The position numbers were made by a program, and so were the translations under genes. From assembly GCF_024734385.1 (NCBI RefSeq), contig NZ_JANHAP010000001.1:124001-188000 (forward strand): a DNA stretch of 64,000 nt, written 5' to 3'. Numbering within the stretch: the first letter of the stretch is position 1; every line of letters starts with the position of its first letter. Of this stretch, positions 17,386-27,926 are shown one piece after another. The notes under the pieces are model-generated. The model saw nothing but the letters and a program-made list of their open reading frames with translations. It was not told the DNA's origin and made no database searches. Source of the stretch: Dasania sp. GY-MA-18 (GTDB taxonomy: Bacteria > Pseudomonadota > Gammaproteobacteria > Pseudomonadales > Dasaniaceae).

Positions 17386-19846
17386 AGGGCTGCAATAAAG
17401 ACAGCGCCATGGGAGCCACGCTAATCGCTGCTGTGCCTTGGCCATGGCTACGCCCAACAGGATGACCCGCTGCCTTGTCTACAGAGGTGCTGTGTAAAGT
17501 GGCGTCGTCTAAAACTGGCTTGTTCAACGCGGTATTGTTCAACGCGGCATTATTCAGTTCAACCTCTTCAACAGCAGCCACTCTCTCACCCAGACCTGTG
17601 GGGCTAGCAACCAGCTGCTGACTGGGCTCACCCAGCCACACACTCACCGGTAAGCCCGCATCCTTTTGGCTATAATCGCAAACCCCCTCGGGGAATACGC
17701 GCTCTAATTGCGCCTGTAAGGGCTGCATATTAATTCGGCCATAAACACCTGCCGCCATGGCCTGTGCCACGGGTTGCAACTGGCACTTAAACACATCCCC
17801 AGCGATGCTATCGCCCGCCACCTCGCGCGAGGTTTTATAGCGCGGGTATACTTGGCTGCAAGCACCATCCGGCTGCTGATTCCAATCGCCATTCCACACA
17901 TCTTCACCCTCTGCCAACAACTGCCCGGCAGCATTAAAACAGGCATCCTGTGCCGCCGCTGGCTTATTCGCTGCGATGGTTTTGTCGGGGTGTAGACGCT
18001 GATTTTGCAACCACTGATCCAGCAAGCTTAAAGCCTCGACTATAGGAATATGCGGCTTTTCCGTCATCCATATCAACTGGTTATCCGCATGACCCTGGCC
18101 TTTCAGCATACGCACACGGCTGGCAAACGAGGCCGTGCTGTGATGCATGTCTAACTCATCTTCCAAATAGTGGCGTAAATCAATAATGGGGATATCGGCA
18201 TAGCCCAAAAACACATGGCCAGAGCGATAAGCTCCGTGCATAGCGGCTAAGCTGCCTCGCGTTCTAGCAGCAGGTTTGGCTCCCTCACTGAGCAGCATAT
18301 TGTGGTGGCTCCACTGGGAAAAATCGACGGGCAAAACCTTACCCAGCATTAACCAATACTTCTCTTGCTCCATTTCATGAAAGGGTTTCCAACCGCCTAC
18401 ATGGCTGTTTATGTTTAAAAATAACTCAGGGCTAATATCACCGTTACGCAAAGCCTGTAAACCATACTGCACCCCCACATTATCCCAGGTGCTATTGGCA
18501 TAGCCGTGCTCATCCACACCATAAAACTGCTTGAGATCATCCCAATGGGTCCAGTGTTCGTTATCGGCAATACGGCGGCGGTATTTTTTAGAAAAATGAA
18601 TAAAGTTGGGGTTGTGTACTACCGGGGTTAAACCGCGCCAACCCTGCACACATTCGCTGGAGCCTTTACTAATCTTAGGCAGCTCACCATTTAATAATGC
18701 TGCCGCATAGGAAAGAAAGGCAAACTCATTGTCCGCCTCTTCCTGGGCATTAACACCTTCTATTAAGCTGCGTTTTTTCCAACTGCGCCACAGTGGGTTG
18801 GCGGCGTCGGTAACATCAAAATAATACTCCAAGGGCTCGCAATCCATCACATAAGTAGTTTGCGTTACCATGTCGGGGTAGGAGTACAAAGCAATAGCGG
18901 CATCTAATAGTTCGGGATTATTTTGCGCAAATAAATACTGCTGTATAGCACCACCGGAACCACCTATACCCACGGTATACAGAGGCTCGCCATATAAGCT
19001 TTGAAACTGTTTTTTGACCCGCAGCGCGGTATCTTCTGCCAACCAAATATTGTAGTGATTACTGGTTTGATTAGCAGTGGAATAAACCACTGCATAGCCC
19101 TGCTTAATGGCCTCGTAGCGGCGTTCCAGCAAATCTGCGGATTTAATATTGCCCTGCCGTTTGCCTATACCCACGCCGCCGCGAAACTGATAAATCAGGC
19201 GCTGATTCCAATTTTCCACACTGGGCTCAGCCAGGCTACCAGCACCTTTTAATACCGCTAGGCCATAAAAATAACGGTTAATCGTGCCGGTTTCTAAGCG
19301 CACTATAAAATCTATCTCGCGGCCGTTAACTGTAATTTTGGCAATATCATTATTTGCCTCAGCTAGCGGATAAAATTTCGCTGTGCCTAGTCGATTATAA
19401 AAATAACTGGCCTGAGTAAGGTGGGAACAATCTTTGCTGTAACCAATTATTTCTTCACTCAGTCCTTTATCACCATCACCGCCATACACCGGCACCCCCA
19501 GCCTATGCTGATTATCTATCATAGGCTGCAGGCTATGGACTTTATTGCGGCCACATAAAAAAGGGTAGCGGTTAGCACCGGCAAATAAGGGCTGCACGGG
19601 GCCAGTGCTACCTAAGCTAATAGGGAATGAAAAAGTTTCGTTGGGGCGGCTGCTATACCTGGGGTGCAGCCCGCTATAAGCTGCAGGAGTAGAAAGCTCA
19701 TCCGCCATGGCCGGCATGCCCACAACATATTGTTTGGTTTGTTCGGGCATAGGCCTAACCTGCGCCAACACGTACAAAACCGCCCCCAAAGATAATAAAA
19801 AAAGTCCGGTAAATAAAACGGCGCAATATTTAAGTAACTTTTTCAT
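17384..19846 (-). CDS. Large secreted or membrane-anchored DUF6351/tannase-like hydrolase
   Basis: An 820-residue protein with an N-terminal membrane segment (AVLFTGLFLLSLGAVLYVLA) and a large extracytoplasmic part. GIGGSGG (Ser about 297 from the chosen start) is a nucleophile-elbow motif of alpha/beta hydrolases, and NKVHSLQPMIDN and VYSTANQTSNHYN also fit the tannase-like DUF6351 family as I recall it. The tail before the C-terminus holds five or six pentapeptide-like units (AALNN, TALNK, PVLDD, ATLHS). The start ATG at 19846 has GAGGTGA upstream; a TTG two codons earlier is less likely. Substrate unknown; an ester or polyester is plausible. Confidence 0.65.
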   Translation of the reverse strand: MKKLLKYCAVLFTGLFLLSLGAVLYVLAQVRPMPEQTKQYVVGMPAMADELSTPAAYSGLHPRYSSRPNETFSFPISLGSTGPVQPLFAGANRYPFLCGRNKVHSLQPMIDNQHRLGVPVYGGDGDKGLSEEIIGYSKDCSHLTQASYFYNRLGTAKFYPLAEANNDIAKITVNGREIDFIVRLETGTINRYFYGLAVLKGAGSLAEPSVENWNQRLIYQFRGGVGIGKRQGNIKSADLLERRYEAIKQGYAVVYSTANQTSNHYNIWLAEDTALRVKKQFQSLYGEPLYTVGIGGSGGAIQQYLFAQNNPELLDAAIALYSYPDMVTQTTYVMDCEPLEYYFDVTDAANPLWRSWKKRSLIEGVNAQEEADNEFAFLSYAAALLNGELPKISKGSSECVQGWRGLTPVVHNPNFIHFSKKYRRRIADNEHWTHWDDLKQFYGVDEHGYANSTWDNVGVQYGLQALRNGDISPELFLNINSHVGGWKPFHEMEQEKYWLMLGKVLPVDFSQWSHHNMLLSEGAKPAARTRGSLAAMHGAYRSGHVFLGYADIPIIDLRHYLEDELDMHHSTASFASRVRMLKGQGHADNQLIWMTEKPHIPIVEALSLLDQWLQNQRLHPDKTIAANKPAAAQDACFNAAGQLLAEGEDVWNGDWNQQPDGACSQVYPRYKTSREVAGDSIAGDVFKCQLQPVAQAMAAGVYGRINMQPLQAQLERVFPEGVCDYSQKDAGLPVSVWLGEPSQQLVASPTGLGERVAAVEEVELNNAALNNTALNKPVLDDATLHSTSVDKAAGHPVGRSHGQGTAAISVAPMALSLLQP

Positions 19847-19852
19847 TATCAA

Positions 19853-20210
19853 TCACCTCGTAGACATACCACTACAGCACATAGGCCTTGCTAACCTAGG
19901 GGATTGTTATTGTTATACCAAAAGATGCTTTGCAAAAAGCTATTAACAATAGCCGCTAATAAAAACCTGACTTACTTAGAGTATATACAAGGAATTAGAC
20001 CGCAGCGTTTTATAAATCAACACAATGCCGACGGCAATCGCCAACGGTTAGTGGCCACTTCTTTTACAGAGGAGAATTATCGAAAAAAGCCGTACTGAAA
20101 CAGCACGGCTATAGGTAGTTTTTACAGAGAAAAAATATTAAAAAAATTTATTTATGGTGAATCGGTCTAATAACAGCAGGCCCCAAACAAGAGCCGACAC
20201 AGTCGCCCAG
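19853..20210. other. Gene-free stretch upstream of the hydrolase and downstream of dapB
   Basis: About 360 bases without a supported gene. It holds the promoter region of the leftward hydrolase gene and the dapB terminator at 20082-20110. A 64-codon frame at 19904-20098 shows no recognisable feature. Confidence 0.5.
20082..20110 (-). terminator. Terminator downstream of dapB
   Basis: AGCCGTACTG and CAGCACGGCT form a 10-bp stem with one mismatch and a 3-base loop. On the minus strand it is followed by six U residues. It lies about 100 bases past the dapB stop. Confidence 0.75.
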
Positions 20211-21023
<813 letters not shown>

Positions 21024-21035
21024 TTACTCGTGAAA

Positions 21036-21081
21036 TCAGTCGCTAGTCGCTAGCTTCTAGAAACTAGCGACTAGGAACTAT
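21036..21081. repeat. CTAG-rich dispersed repeat, copy 3 (between dapB and dnaJ)
   Basis: Six CTAG-type tetramers within about 45 bases, including GTCGCTAGTCGCTAG and AAACTAGCGACTAGGAACTA. The dnaJ TAG stop codon lies at its right edge. Confidence 0.75.
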
Positions 21082-22214
21082 ATTTTCATATCGTCAAAAA
21101 AGTTTTTAACACCTTCAAACCAAGACTTTTTCAAAGGCGACTGATCGCCATTGCCGTCCTCAAAGGTTTGCTGTAGTTCTTTCAACAGCTCTTTTTGTTT
21201 TTTGGTTAGGTTTACCGGTGTTTCTACCGATACCCTACACAACAAATCACCGGTAGAGCCGCCGCGTACTGGGGTTACACCCTTACCACGCAGGCGAAAT
21301 AGTTTGCCCGTTTGTGTTTCGGATGGAATTTTTAATTTAACGCGGCCATCCAAAGTAGGCACTTCTAACTCGCCACCTAAAGCGGCATCGACTATGGAAA
21401 TAGGCACTTCACAATATAAATGCTTGCCATCGCGCTCAAAAATTTTGTGCGGGCGTACATTCATTTGCACATATAAATCGCCACTGGGGCCACCATCGGG
21501 GCTGGCCTCACCTTCGCCTGATAAACGTATACGGTCACCGGTATCTACACCGGGCGGAACTTTAACCGATAGGGTTTTGGTTTCTTCAACCCTGCCCTGG
21601 CCATAGCAGCTGCTACAGGGGTCAGAAATCATTTTGCCCTTACCACGGCAGTTGGGGCAGGTTTGCTGCACCGAGAAAAAGCCCTGTTGCATGCGCACCT
21701 GGCCAGCACCGCCACAGGTGGTACAACTTACTGGCGTACTGCCTTTTTTGGCACCGCTACCATCACAGGGCTTACAAGCAACTAGAGTAGGAATACGAAT
21801 TTTAGTGGTAGTACCTTTAACGGCCTCCTCTAAATCTATCTCTAGGTTGTAGCGTAAATCAGAGCCCGGCTGCGGTCCACGATGCCTGCCACCGCCTCCG
21901 CCGCCACCAAAGATATCACCAAACACATCGCCAAAAATATCGCTGAAATTACCGGCACCGCCGCCACCAAAACCACCACCGGCGCTACCATCAACACCAG
22001 CATGGCCGTACTGATCGTAAGCCGCACGTTTTTGGCTATCAGAAAGAATCTCATAAGCCTCGCTGGCTTCTTTGAATTTTTCTTCAGAGGCTTTGTCATC
22101 GGGGTTACGGTCGGGATGGTGCTTCATAGCTACCCGGCGATAAGCTTTTTTTAGATCCTTCTCGGAAACATCCTTGCTAACCCCTAAAATTTCATAATAA
22201 TCGCGTTTTGACAT
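21078..22214 (-). CDS. dnaJ: Chaperone DnaJ
   Basis: DnaJ stimulates DnaK ATPase and delivers unfolded clients. The J domain starts at [11 protein letters not shown] with the HPD motif in [11 protein letters not shown], followed by a Gly/Phe-rich linker (about residues 75-110). The zinc region has four CxxCxGxG-type repeats ([32 protein letters not shown]), and a C-terminal substrate domain follows. The full length is 378 residues. It lies third in grpE-dnaK-dnaJ. Confidence 0.98.
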   Translation of the reverse strand: MSKRDYYEILGVSKDVSEKDLKKAYRRVAMKHHPDRNPDDKASEEKFKEASEAYEILSDSQKRAAYDQYGHAGVDGSAGGGFGGGGAGNFSDIFGDVFGDIFGGGGGGGRHRGPQPGSDLRYNLEIDLEEAVKGTTTKIRIPTLVACKPCDGSGAKKGSTPVSCTTCGGAGQVRMQQGFFSVQQTCPNCRGKGKMISDPCSSCYGQGRVEETKTLSVKVPPGVDTGDRIRLSGEGEASPDGGPSGDLYVQMNVRPHKIFERDGKHLYCEVPISIVDAALGGELEVPTLDGRVKLKIPSETQTGKLFRLRGKGVTPVRGGSTGDLLCRVSVETPVNLTKKQKELLKELQQTFEDGNGDQSPLKKSWFEGVKNFFDDMKI

Positions 22215-22282
22215 GGTTGCTCAACTTCTGTGTTCTTTAGATACAGCAAACGCGGATACAGGATCCGCGTTAATAATTAGAT

Positions 22283-22342
22283 AGGAAGTAGTTGCTAGTA
22301 CCTAGCCTCTAGAGACTAAGAACTAGCGCACTAGTGACTGAC
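22283..22342. repeat. CTAG-rich dispersed repeat, copy 4 (between dnaJ and dnaK)
   Basis: Contains GTTGCTAGTACCTAGCCTCT and ACTAGCGCACTAGTGACTGA. The repeat fills most of the dnaK-dnaJ spacer and ends a few bases before the dnaK stop codon. Confidence 0.7.
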
Positions 22343-22345
22343 GAC

Positions 22346-24274
22346 TTATTTATCGTCTTTCACTTCCTCAAACTCGGCATCCATTACGTCATCAGCAGGC
22401 TCGGCTTGCTCAGCACCGGCACCGGCGTCACCGCCAGCGGCTTGTGCTTTGGCTTGCTCTTCGGCGTATAGCTTTTGAGCTAATGAGCTAGAAGCTTCGG
22501 TTAGCTTTTGTGTTGCAGCTTCCATCGCTTCTTTGTCATCGCCGCTGACCACTTCTTCAGCACCTTTGATGGCCTCTTCTATGGCTGACTTTTCAGCGGC
22601 ATCTGCTTTATCACCCGCTTCTTCTAAGGTTTTCTTAGTGGCGTGGATTAAACCTTCCAAGGTGTTGCGAGCAGTTACTACTTCCTCAAACTTTTTATCG
22701 GCTTCGGCATTAGCTTCCGCGTCGCGTACCATGTTTTCGATTTCGTCATCCGACAAGCCACTAGACGCGGTAATGCGTATAGATTGCTCTTTGCCGGTAG
22801 CCTTGTCTTTAGCGCCTACGTGTAAAATACCGTTGGCATCTATGTCGAAGGTTACTTCGATTTGTGGCATACCCCGTGGTGCAGGTGGGATATCGGCCAA
22901 GTCAAAACGACCCAATGATTTGTTTTGTGCCGCTTGCTTACGCTCACCTTGCACTACGTGTATGGTTACCGCTGACTGGTTATCTTCGGCAGTAGAGAAA
23001 GTCTGCGACTTCTTAGTAGGAATCGTGGTGTTCTTCTCTATCAAAGTAGTGGCCACGCCGCCCATGGTTTCTATACCTAGACTTAATGGGGTTACGTCTA
23101 GCAACAATACGTCTTTAACATCACCGCTTAATACCGCACCTTGAATCGCAGCACCCATGGCTACCGCTTCATCAGGGTTTACATCTTTACGTGGTGCCTT
23201 GCCGAAAAACTCTGCCACTTTAGCTTGTACTAAAGGCATACGGGTTTGACCGCCCACTAAAATGATGTCGTCAATTTCAGAGGTTGATAAATCAGCATCG
23301 GCTAAGGCTTGCTTAACAGGCTTCAGCGAGTTAACTACCAAGTCTTCAACCAGTGACTCTAACTTAGCGCGAGTTAGCTTAACCACTAAGTGTTTAGGGC
23401 CAGTGGCATCAGCAGTAATATAAGGCAAGTTCACTTCAGTTTGTTGGCTAGAAGACAACTCGATTTTCGCTTTTTCAGCAGCTTCTTTTAAACGCTGTAG
23501 CGCTAGCGGATCGTTGTGTAAATCTATGCCTTGCTCTTTCTTAAACTCAGCAGCCAAATATTCAATTAAACGTAAGTCGAAATCTTCACCACCTAGGAAA
23601 GTGTCACCGTTGGTAGAAAGCACTTCAAACTGGTGCTCGCCGTCTACTTCAGCAATTTCGATAATAGAAATATCGAAGGTACCACCACCCAAGTCGTATA
23701 CCGCAATTGTGTGGTCGCCCTTAGTTTGGTCCATACCATAAGCGAGTGCCGCAGCAGTAGGCTCGTTGATAATACGCTTAACTTCTAGGCCAGCGATTTT
23801 ACCCGCGTCTTTAGTCGCTTGACGTTGTGAGTCGTTAAAGTAAGCCGGTACAGTAACTACCGCTTCGGTCACTGCTTCGCCTAAATATTCTTCAGCGGTC
23901 TTTTTCATCTTTTTCAAGACTTCAGCAGACACCTGAGGGGGAGCCATTTTTTCGCCATTAACTTCTACCCAAGCATCGCCATTGTCGGCAGCTGAGATTT
24001 TGTAAGGCACCATGGAAATGTCTTTTTGTACTACGTCGTCTTTAAACTTGCGGCCGATTAAACGCTTAACCGCAAATAAAGTGTTGTTGGGGTTGGTGAC
24101 AGCCTGACGCTTAGCGCTTTGGCCGACTAAAATTTCACCGTCAGCTGTATAGGCCACGATGGAAGGCGTAGTGCGATCGCCTTCAGCGTTTTCAATTACT
24201 TTGGCTTTACCATTCTCTAGTATAGAAACACAAGAGTTGGTTGTACCCAAGTCAATACCAATTATCTTACCCAT
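22346..24274 (-). CDS. dnaK: Chaperone DnaK (Hsp70)
   Basis: An ATP-driven Hsp70 that works with DnaJ and GrpE. The N-terminal ATPase begins [31 protein letters not shown] and [15 protein letters not shown] are the phosphate-binding motifs, and the linker [15 protein letters not shown] precedes the substrate domain. The disordered tail ends in [12 protein letters not shown]. The start was moved to the ATG at 24274, because GGAG is 7 bases from it but only 1 base from the ATG two codons upstream. An internal heat-shock-like promoter is visible upstream. Confidence 0.98.
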   Translation of the reverse strand: MGKIIGIDLGTTNSCVSILENGKAKVIENAEGDRTTPSIVAYTADGEILVGQSAKRQAVTNPNNTLFAVKRLIGRKFKDDVVQKDISMVPYKISAADNGDAWVEVNGEKMAPPQVSAEVLKKMKKTAEEYLGEAVTEAVVTVPAYFNDSQRQATKDAGKIAGLEVKRIINEPTAAALAYGMDQTKGDHTIAVYDLGGGTFDISIIEIAEVDGEHQFEVLSTNGDTFLGGEDFDLRLIEYLAAEFKKEQGIDLHNDPLALQRLKEAAEKAKIELSSSQQTEVNLPYITADATGPKHLVVKLTRAKLESLVEDLVVNSLKPVKQALADADLSTSEIDDIILVGGQTRMPLVQAKVAEFFGKAPRKDVNPDEAVAMGAAIQGAVLSGDVKDVLLLDVTPLSLGIETMGGVATTLIEKNTTIPTKKSQTFSTAEDNQSAVTIHVVQGERKQAAQNKSLGRFDLADIPPAPRGMPQIEVTFDIDANGILHVGAKDKATGKEQSIRITASSGLSDDEIENMVRDAEANAEADKKFEEVVTARNTLEGLIHATKKTLEEAGDKADAAEKSAIEEAIKGAEEVVSGDDKEAMEAATQKLTEASSSLAQKLYAEEQAKAQAAGGDAGAGAEQAEPADDVMDAEFEEVKDDK

Positions 24275-24345
24275 TGTCATACTCCATCGTTCAATTCATG
24301 TCAGCCTGCCCAGAAGGGTAAGCCTTTACTATTCAGTTGTTACCT

Positions 24346-24373
24346 ATATTGGCGCGTTTATAGGCTTTTCAAG
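24346..24373 (-). promoter_or_regulatory. Possible sigma-32 promoter in front of dnaK
   Basis: On the minus strand CTTGAAA, a 13-base spacer, then GCCAATAT. The -35 element matches the heat-shock consensus fully; the -10 element matches partly. It would give dnaK extra transcription independent of grpE. Confidence 0.5.
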
Positions 24374-24410
24374 GGCCGCGGCCATTTATTTTCTGTTACT
24401 TATTGCGCTA

Positions 24411-25019
24411 TTAGGCCTGCTCGTCCACCGAGGTGCTGGCGGCTTTAGACACCATAACCATAGCCGGGCGCAACAAGCGGCCGTTTAGGGTATAGCCTTT
24501 TTGCATCACATGGATGACGGTATTGGGCTCTACATCGGGGTTTTCAACCATGGACATAGCTTGGTGTAATTGTGGATCAAAAGGCTCACCACTAGGGTCT
24601 ACCTGCTCAACCTTGAATTTCTCTAGGGCAGCAATCAGTGACTTCTGAGTAAGCTCCACCCCTTCCAATAAGGGCTTTAAGGCTTCGTTTTCTTGGTCGG
24701 CGGCATCGATAGCACGCTCTAGGTTGTCGCTAACTACCAATAGCTCACTGGCAAATTTCTCTAGCGCAAATTTGCGGGCCTTATCCACCTCGGCTTCGGC
24801 GCGACGCTGGGTGTTTTGGGCATCAGCCACAGTGCGCAGGGCCTGCTCTTTGGTATCGGCCAACTCTTGTTGGGCGGCTTCCAGCTGCGCCTTCAGGCTA
24901 TCAACTTCGCTCAATTCAGCCGCAGGCTCTGTGGCCTCTGGCTCAACAGCATCCACCACCGCTTCGGGCTCTGGGTTAGCTGAGTCTACTTCGGGGTTTG
25001 TTTGATCGTCTTTTGACAC
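24411..25019 (-). CDS. grpE: Nucleotide exchange factor GrpE
   Basis: GrpE releases ADP from DnaK. The acidic N-terminus leads to a long coiled coil ([20 protein letters not shown]), then the family motif [23 protein letters not shown] and the C-terminal beta domain [18 protein letters not shown]. The start is taken as GTG at 25019 ([10 protein letters not shown]), since the upstream 36 codons of open frame overlap the heat-shock promoter and lack family likeness. A GGAG lies about 10 bases upstream. The length becomes 202 residues. Confidence 0.95.
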   Translation of the reverse strand: MSKDDQTNPEVDSANPEPEAVVDAVEPEATEPAAELSEVDSLKAQLEAAQQELADTKEQALRTVADAQNTQRRAEAEVDKARKFALEKFASELLVVSDNLERAIDAADQENEALKPLLEGVELTQKSLIAALEKFKVEQVDPSGEPFDPQLHQAMSMVENPDVEPNTVIHVMQKGYTLNGRLLRPAMVMVSKAASTSVDEQA

Positions 25020-25100
25020 TGCGTACTCTCTCCAATTACCGCTTCTATTATGGCTACAAAAAAGCAGCTTCAGCACCGCCTTTTTACCTATTGTGCTCAG

Positions 25101-25128
25101 ATATGGGGGCTGCCACAGCCATATCAAG
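25101..25128 (-). promoter_or_regulatory. Sigma-32 heat-shock promoter of grpE-dnaK-dnaJ
   Basis: On the minus strand CTTGATA, a 13-base spacer, then CCCCATAT: an almost perfect heat-shock promoter, 82 bases before the grpE start. Confidence 0.85.
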
Positions 25129-25252
25129 GCCTAGGCCATAAAAAATAAATGCTTATTTATCAGGCAGTTAGCACAAGACCCCAGATTCACAAACTAGGCG
25201 GCAAAGCCGTTGCAAATTAAAACTAGACAAAACACTGTATAAATAACCATAA

Positions 25253-25272
25253 TACTGTGCATAACAACAGTA
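25253..25272. promoter_or_regulatory. LexA (SOS) box upstream of recN
   Basis: TACTGTGCATAACAACAGTA matches the TACTGT-N8-ACAGTA layout of the gammaproteobacterial SOS box. It lies 32 bases before recN, a known SOS gene. A weaker half site (CTGTATAAAT) occurs just upstream. Confidence 0.85.
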
Positions 25273-25304
25273 TTCGCAAACCCAACCAATAAGAGATAAC
25301 CAGC

Positions 25305-26969
25305 ATGCTCAGCCATTTGAATATTGATAACTTTGCTATTGCCTCTCATTTAGACATGGAGTTTCACGGCGGTATGACCGTGATCACCGGCGAAACCGGC
25401 GCCGGTAAATCCATTATGCTGGGGGCGCTAGGGCTGGCCTTGGGCGACCGCGCCGATGCCGCCATAGTCAGGCACGGCGCTGACCGCACCGATATACATG
25501 CCACCTTTGATATAAGCAACATCCCTGAGGCCCAGCAATGGCTGGCCAGCCGTGAACTTAGCGCTGGCCACGAATGCATGCTGCGCCGCGTTGTCACCAA
25601 AGAGGGCCGCTCGCGAGGCTTTATTAATGGCAGCCCCGCCACCCTCAACGACTTAAAAACCCTGGGCAATATGCTGATCGACATACACAGCCAGCACGCC
25701 CATCAATCCCTGCTAAAAAAAGAGCAGCAACGCCGCTTATTAGATGAGTTTGCCAACACTCAAAGCCTAGTAGACGACATCAAAAACACAGTCGCCGACT
25801 ACAGCCAGCTGGCACAGCGCCTAGCCACCCTAGAGGCCAACCACAGTGAGCAAACCGCCAGAGCACAACTGTTGGGCTACCAAGTCGAAGAGCTAGACCA
25901 ACTGGCCTTGGCTGAAGGTGAACTAGAGCAGCTAGAAGCCGAACAAAAACAAAGAGCCAATGCCGAGTCCATCTTACAGTCCTGCCATCACGCCCTAGCC
26001 CTATGCCAAGAAGGCGAACTTAACGTCAGCAATATACTCAACCAAGCCATACGCTCGCTGGCCAATATCCCCGCCAAAACCAAAGGTCTGGAAGAGGCCG
26101 AGCAACTGTTAAACAGCGCCCTGATACAGGCCGAAGAAGCCAGCCATGAAATTGCCGCCCATATAGACAATTTTGAGGTAGACCCCGAACGCCTGTTATA
26201 TGTAGAGCAACGCCTCAACCTGGTGTTTGAAATTGCTCGCAAACATCGCATAGATGCCAGCCAACTCAGCGAGCTACACCAGCAGTTACAAAGCGAGCTC
26301 AACAGTATAGCCGGCAGCGATGAAGAAATAGACCAGCTACACCAGCAAACCACAGAGCTGCGCCAGCGCTACCAACAGCTGGCAAGTAAGCTCAGCAAAA
26401 AGCGCCGCAGCGCCGCCCAAAAATTAGAGAAACAGGTAGAGGCACAACTTAAAACCCTAGCCATGAGCAACTGCCGCTTTAGCATAGAGCTAGCCGCCAG
26501 ACAGGGCGAAGAGCCACACCCACAAGGCTTGGAAGACATACATTTTTTAATTAGCACCAACCCCGGCCAGCCTGCCCAACCACTGGCACGCACCGCCTCG
26601 GGAGGCGAGCTTTCACGCATTAGCCTGGCCATACAAGTGGTGACCGCGCAAACCAGCGCCATACCCACCATGGTCTTTGACGAGGTAGACGTAGGCATAG
26701 GCGGCGCCACGGCCGAAGTAGTAGGCAACCTGCTACAGCAGCTGGGCGAAAAAGGTCAGGTACTGTGCGTTACCCACCAACCGCAAGTTGCCTCCAAGGG
26801 CCACCAGCATTTATACGTGAGCAAACAAAGCTCGAAAAAATCCGTCACCACCCAGCTAAAACAGCTGGCGCCAGAAGATAAGATAGAAGAAATTGCCCGC
26901 ATGTTAGGGGGCATAGATATTACCGAGCAATCCATTGCGCATGCCAAACAGATGTTGGCGGTGCATTAA
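25305..26969 (+). CDS. recN: DNA repair protein RecN
   Basis: An SMC-like ATPase acting in double-strand break repair. The N-terminal Walker A reads TGETGAGKSIMLGALG; the middle (about residues 150-390) is long coiled coil; the C-terminal half has ARTASGGELSRISLAIQVV (ABC signature) and TMVFDEVDVGIGG (Walker B). The full length is 554 residues. It diverges from grpE, and a LexA box lies in the promoter region. Confidence 0.97.
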   Translation: MLSHLNIDNFAIASHLDMEFHGGMTVITGETGAGKSIMLGALGLALGDRADAAIVRHGADRTDIHATFDISNIPEAQQWLASRELSAGHECMLRRVVTKEGRSRGFINGSPATLNDLKTLGNMLIDIHSQHAHQSLLKKEQQRRLLDEFANTQSLVDDIKNTVADYSQLAQRLATLEANHSEQTARAQLLGYQVEELDQLALAEGELEQLEAEQKQRANAESILQSCHHALALCQEGELNVSNILNQAIRSLANIPAKTKGLEEAEQLLNSALIQAEEASHEIAAHIDNFEVDPERLLYVEQRLNLVFEIARKHRIDASQLSELHQQLQSELNSIAGSDEEIDQLHQQTTELRQRYQQLASKLSKKRRSAAQKLEKQVEAQLKTLAMSNCRFSIELAARQGEEPHPQGLEDIHFLISTNPGQPAQPLARTASGGELSRISLAIQVVTAQTSAIPTMVFDEVDVGIGGATAEVVGNLLQQLGEKGQVLCVTHQPQVASKGHQHLYVSKQSSKKSVTTQLKQLAPEDKIEEIARMLGGIDITEQSIAHAKQMLAVH

Positions 26970-27053
26970 CAGTCTTTAGACTGCAGTTCCTAGCCTCTAG
27001 TGCGAAGTCGCTAGCTTAAAGACTAGGAACTAGTGGCTATAAACTAGCGACTA
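26970..27053. repeat. CTAG-rich dispersed repeat, copy 5 (between recN and fur)
   Basis: About 80 bases with CTAG tetramers, including GACTAGGAACTAGTGGCTA and AAACTAGCGACTA, plus a palindrome CAGTCT-TT-AGACTG at 26970-26983. The fur TAG stop is formed at its right edge. It fills the space between the convergent recN and fur genes. Confidence 0.75.
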
Positions 27054-27467
27054 TTTTTCCTTCGGTTTTACATACAAAACAAGACTATGATCAACAATCT
27101 CATAGCCCATTTCGTCGGCTATTTCGTGCTGGCGCTTTTCTATTGTAGGGTCACAAAATTCCAGTACTTGGCCGCTGTCTAGGCACACCATGTGGTCGTG
27201 GTGGTCACCCTTAGCCATCTCAAATACCGAATGGCCGCCTTCAAAGTTATGCCTTACCACCAAGCCTGCCGACTCAAATTGGGTGAGCACGCGGTAAACC
27301 GTGGCCAGGCCTACGTCTTCACCGCTGTCTAATAATGATTTGTATACATCTTCTGCACTGAGGTGGTGGCTGTCTTGTTCTGCAGCCTCCAATAGCTGCA
27401 AAATTTTTACTCTAGGCAAGGTCACTTTTAACCCTGCATTACGTAGTTCCTGATTCTGGGTGGCCAT
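27051..27467 (-). CDS. fur: Ferric uptake regulator Fur
   Basis: An iron-sensing repressor. The N-terminal winged helix (LKVTLPRVKILQLLE, with DVGLATVYRVLTQFESAGLV as recognition helix) is followed by the metal-binding dimer domain with GDHHDHMVCLDSG. The first CxxC cysteine is present but the second position is Ser, as in Pseudomonas-type Fur rather than E. coli. The length of 138 residues is normal. It diverges from bamE, and the TAG stop lies at the edge of a CTAG repeat. Confidence 0.96.
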   Translation of the reverse strand: MATQNQELRNAGLKVTLPRVKILQLLEAAEQDSHHLSAEDVYKSLLDSGEDVGLATVYRVLTQFESAGLVVRHNFEGGHSVFEMAKGDHHDHMVCLDSGQVLEFCDPTIEKRQHEIADEMGYEIVDHSLVLYVKPKEK

Positions 27468-27539
27468 GATGTAGCTGCCTTAGCGTTAATTGCGAGTTTC
27501 GGGTATTATCCACAACCTCAAGCAACAGTGGAACCACCC

Positions 27540-27908
27540 ATGACTAAATATCTTTTACCTCTATGCTGCCTATGGCTAAGTTTAGCAGCTTGTACACCCC
27601 ATAAAATCGCCATAGAGCAAGGCAATATTTTAAAGGCTGATATGCTAAGGCAGTTGGAAATTGGCATGTCTAAAAGCCAGGTTGAGTTTATTTTAGGCAC
27701 TCCAGTTATTAAAGATAGCTTTAATAACGACCGCTGGGACTATGTGTATATTATGCGCCCCCACAAGCTGCCTGTACGCAAGAAAAACCTAGTGCTGATC
27801 TTTAAAGGTGAGCATTTAGCCAGCATGAGCGGCTCGGCACTGAAGTTACTCACCGAGGATGAGCCCGAAGACAACCCCGACGCCGAAACACTTAGCCGCG
27901 ACGACTAA
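27540..27908 (+). CDS. bamE: Outer membrane protein assembly lipoprotein BamE
   Basis: A small lipoprotein of the BAM complex that inserts outer membrane beta-barrels. The signal peptide ends in the lipobox LAAC near residue 18. IEQGNILKADMLRQLEIGMSKSQVEFILGTP and DRWDYVYIMRP are the family core. The start is set at the ATG (MTKYLLPLC) at 27540; a GTG four codons earlier is less likely. It diverges from fur, the order seen in Pseudomonas. Confidence 0.95.
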   Translation: MTKYLLPLCCLWLSLAACTPHKIAIEQGNILKADMLRQLEIGMSKSQVEFILGTPVIKDSFNNDRWDYVYIMRPHKLPVRKKNLVLIFKGEHLASMSGSALKLLTEDEPEDNPDAETLSRDD

Positions 27909-27926
27909 GCCCGCAGCTTACTAGTA

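Noticed and set aside
19904-20098. 64-codon gene upstream of the DUF6351 gene
   Set aside because: No ribosome site or recognisable feature; overlaps the dapB terminator.
25235-25250. Second LexA box upstream of recN
   Set aside because: Only the left half (CTGT) fits; the right half CCAT is a poor match.
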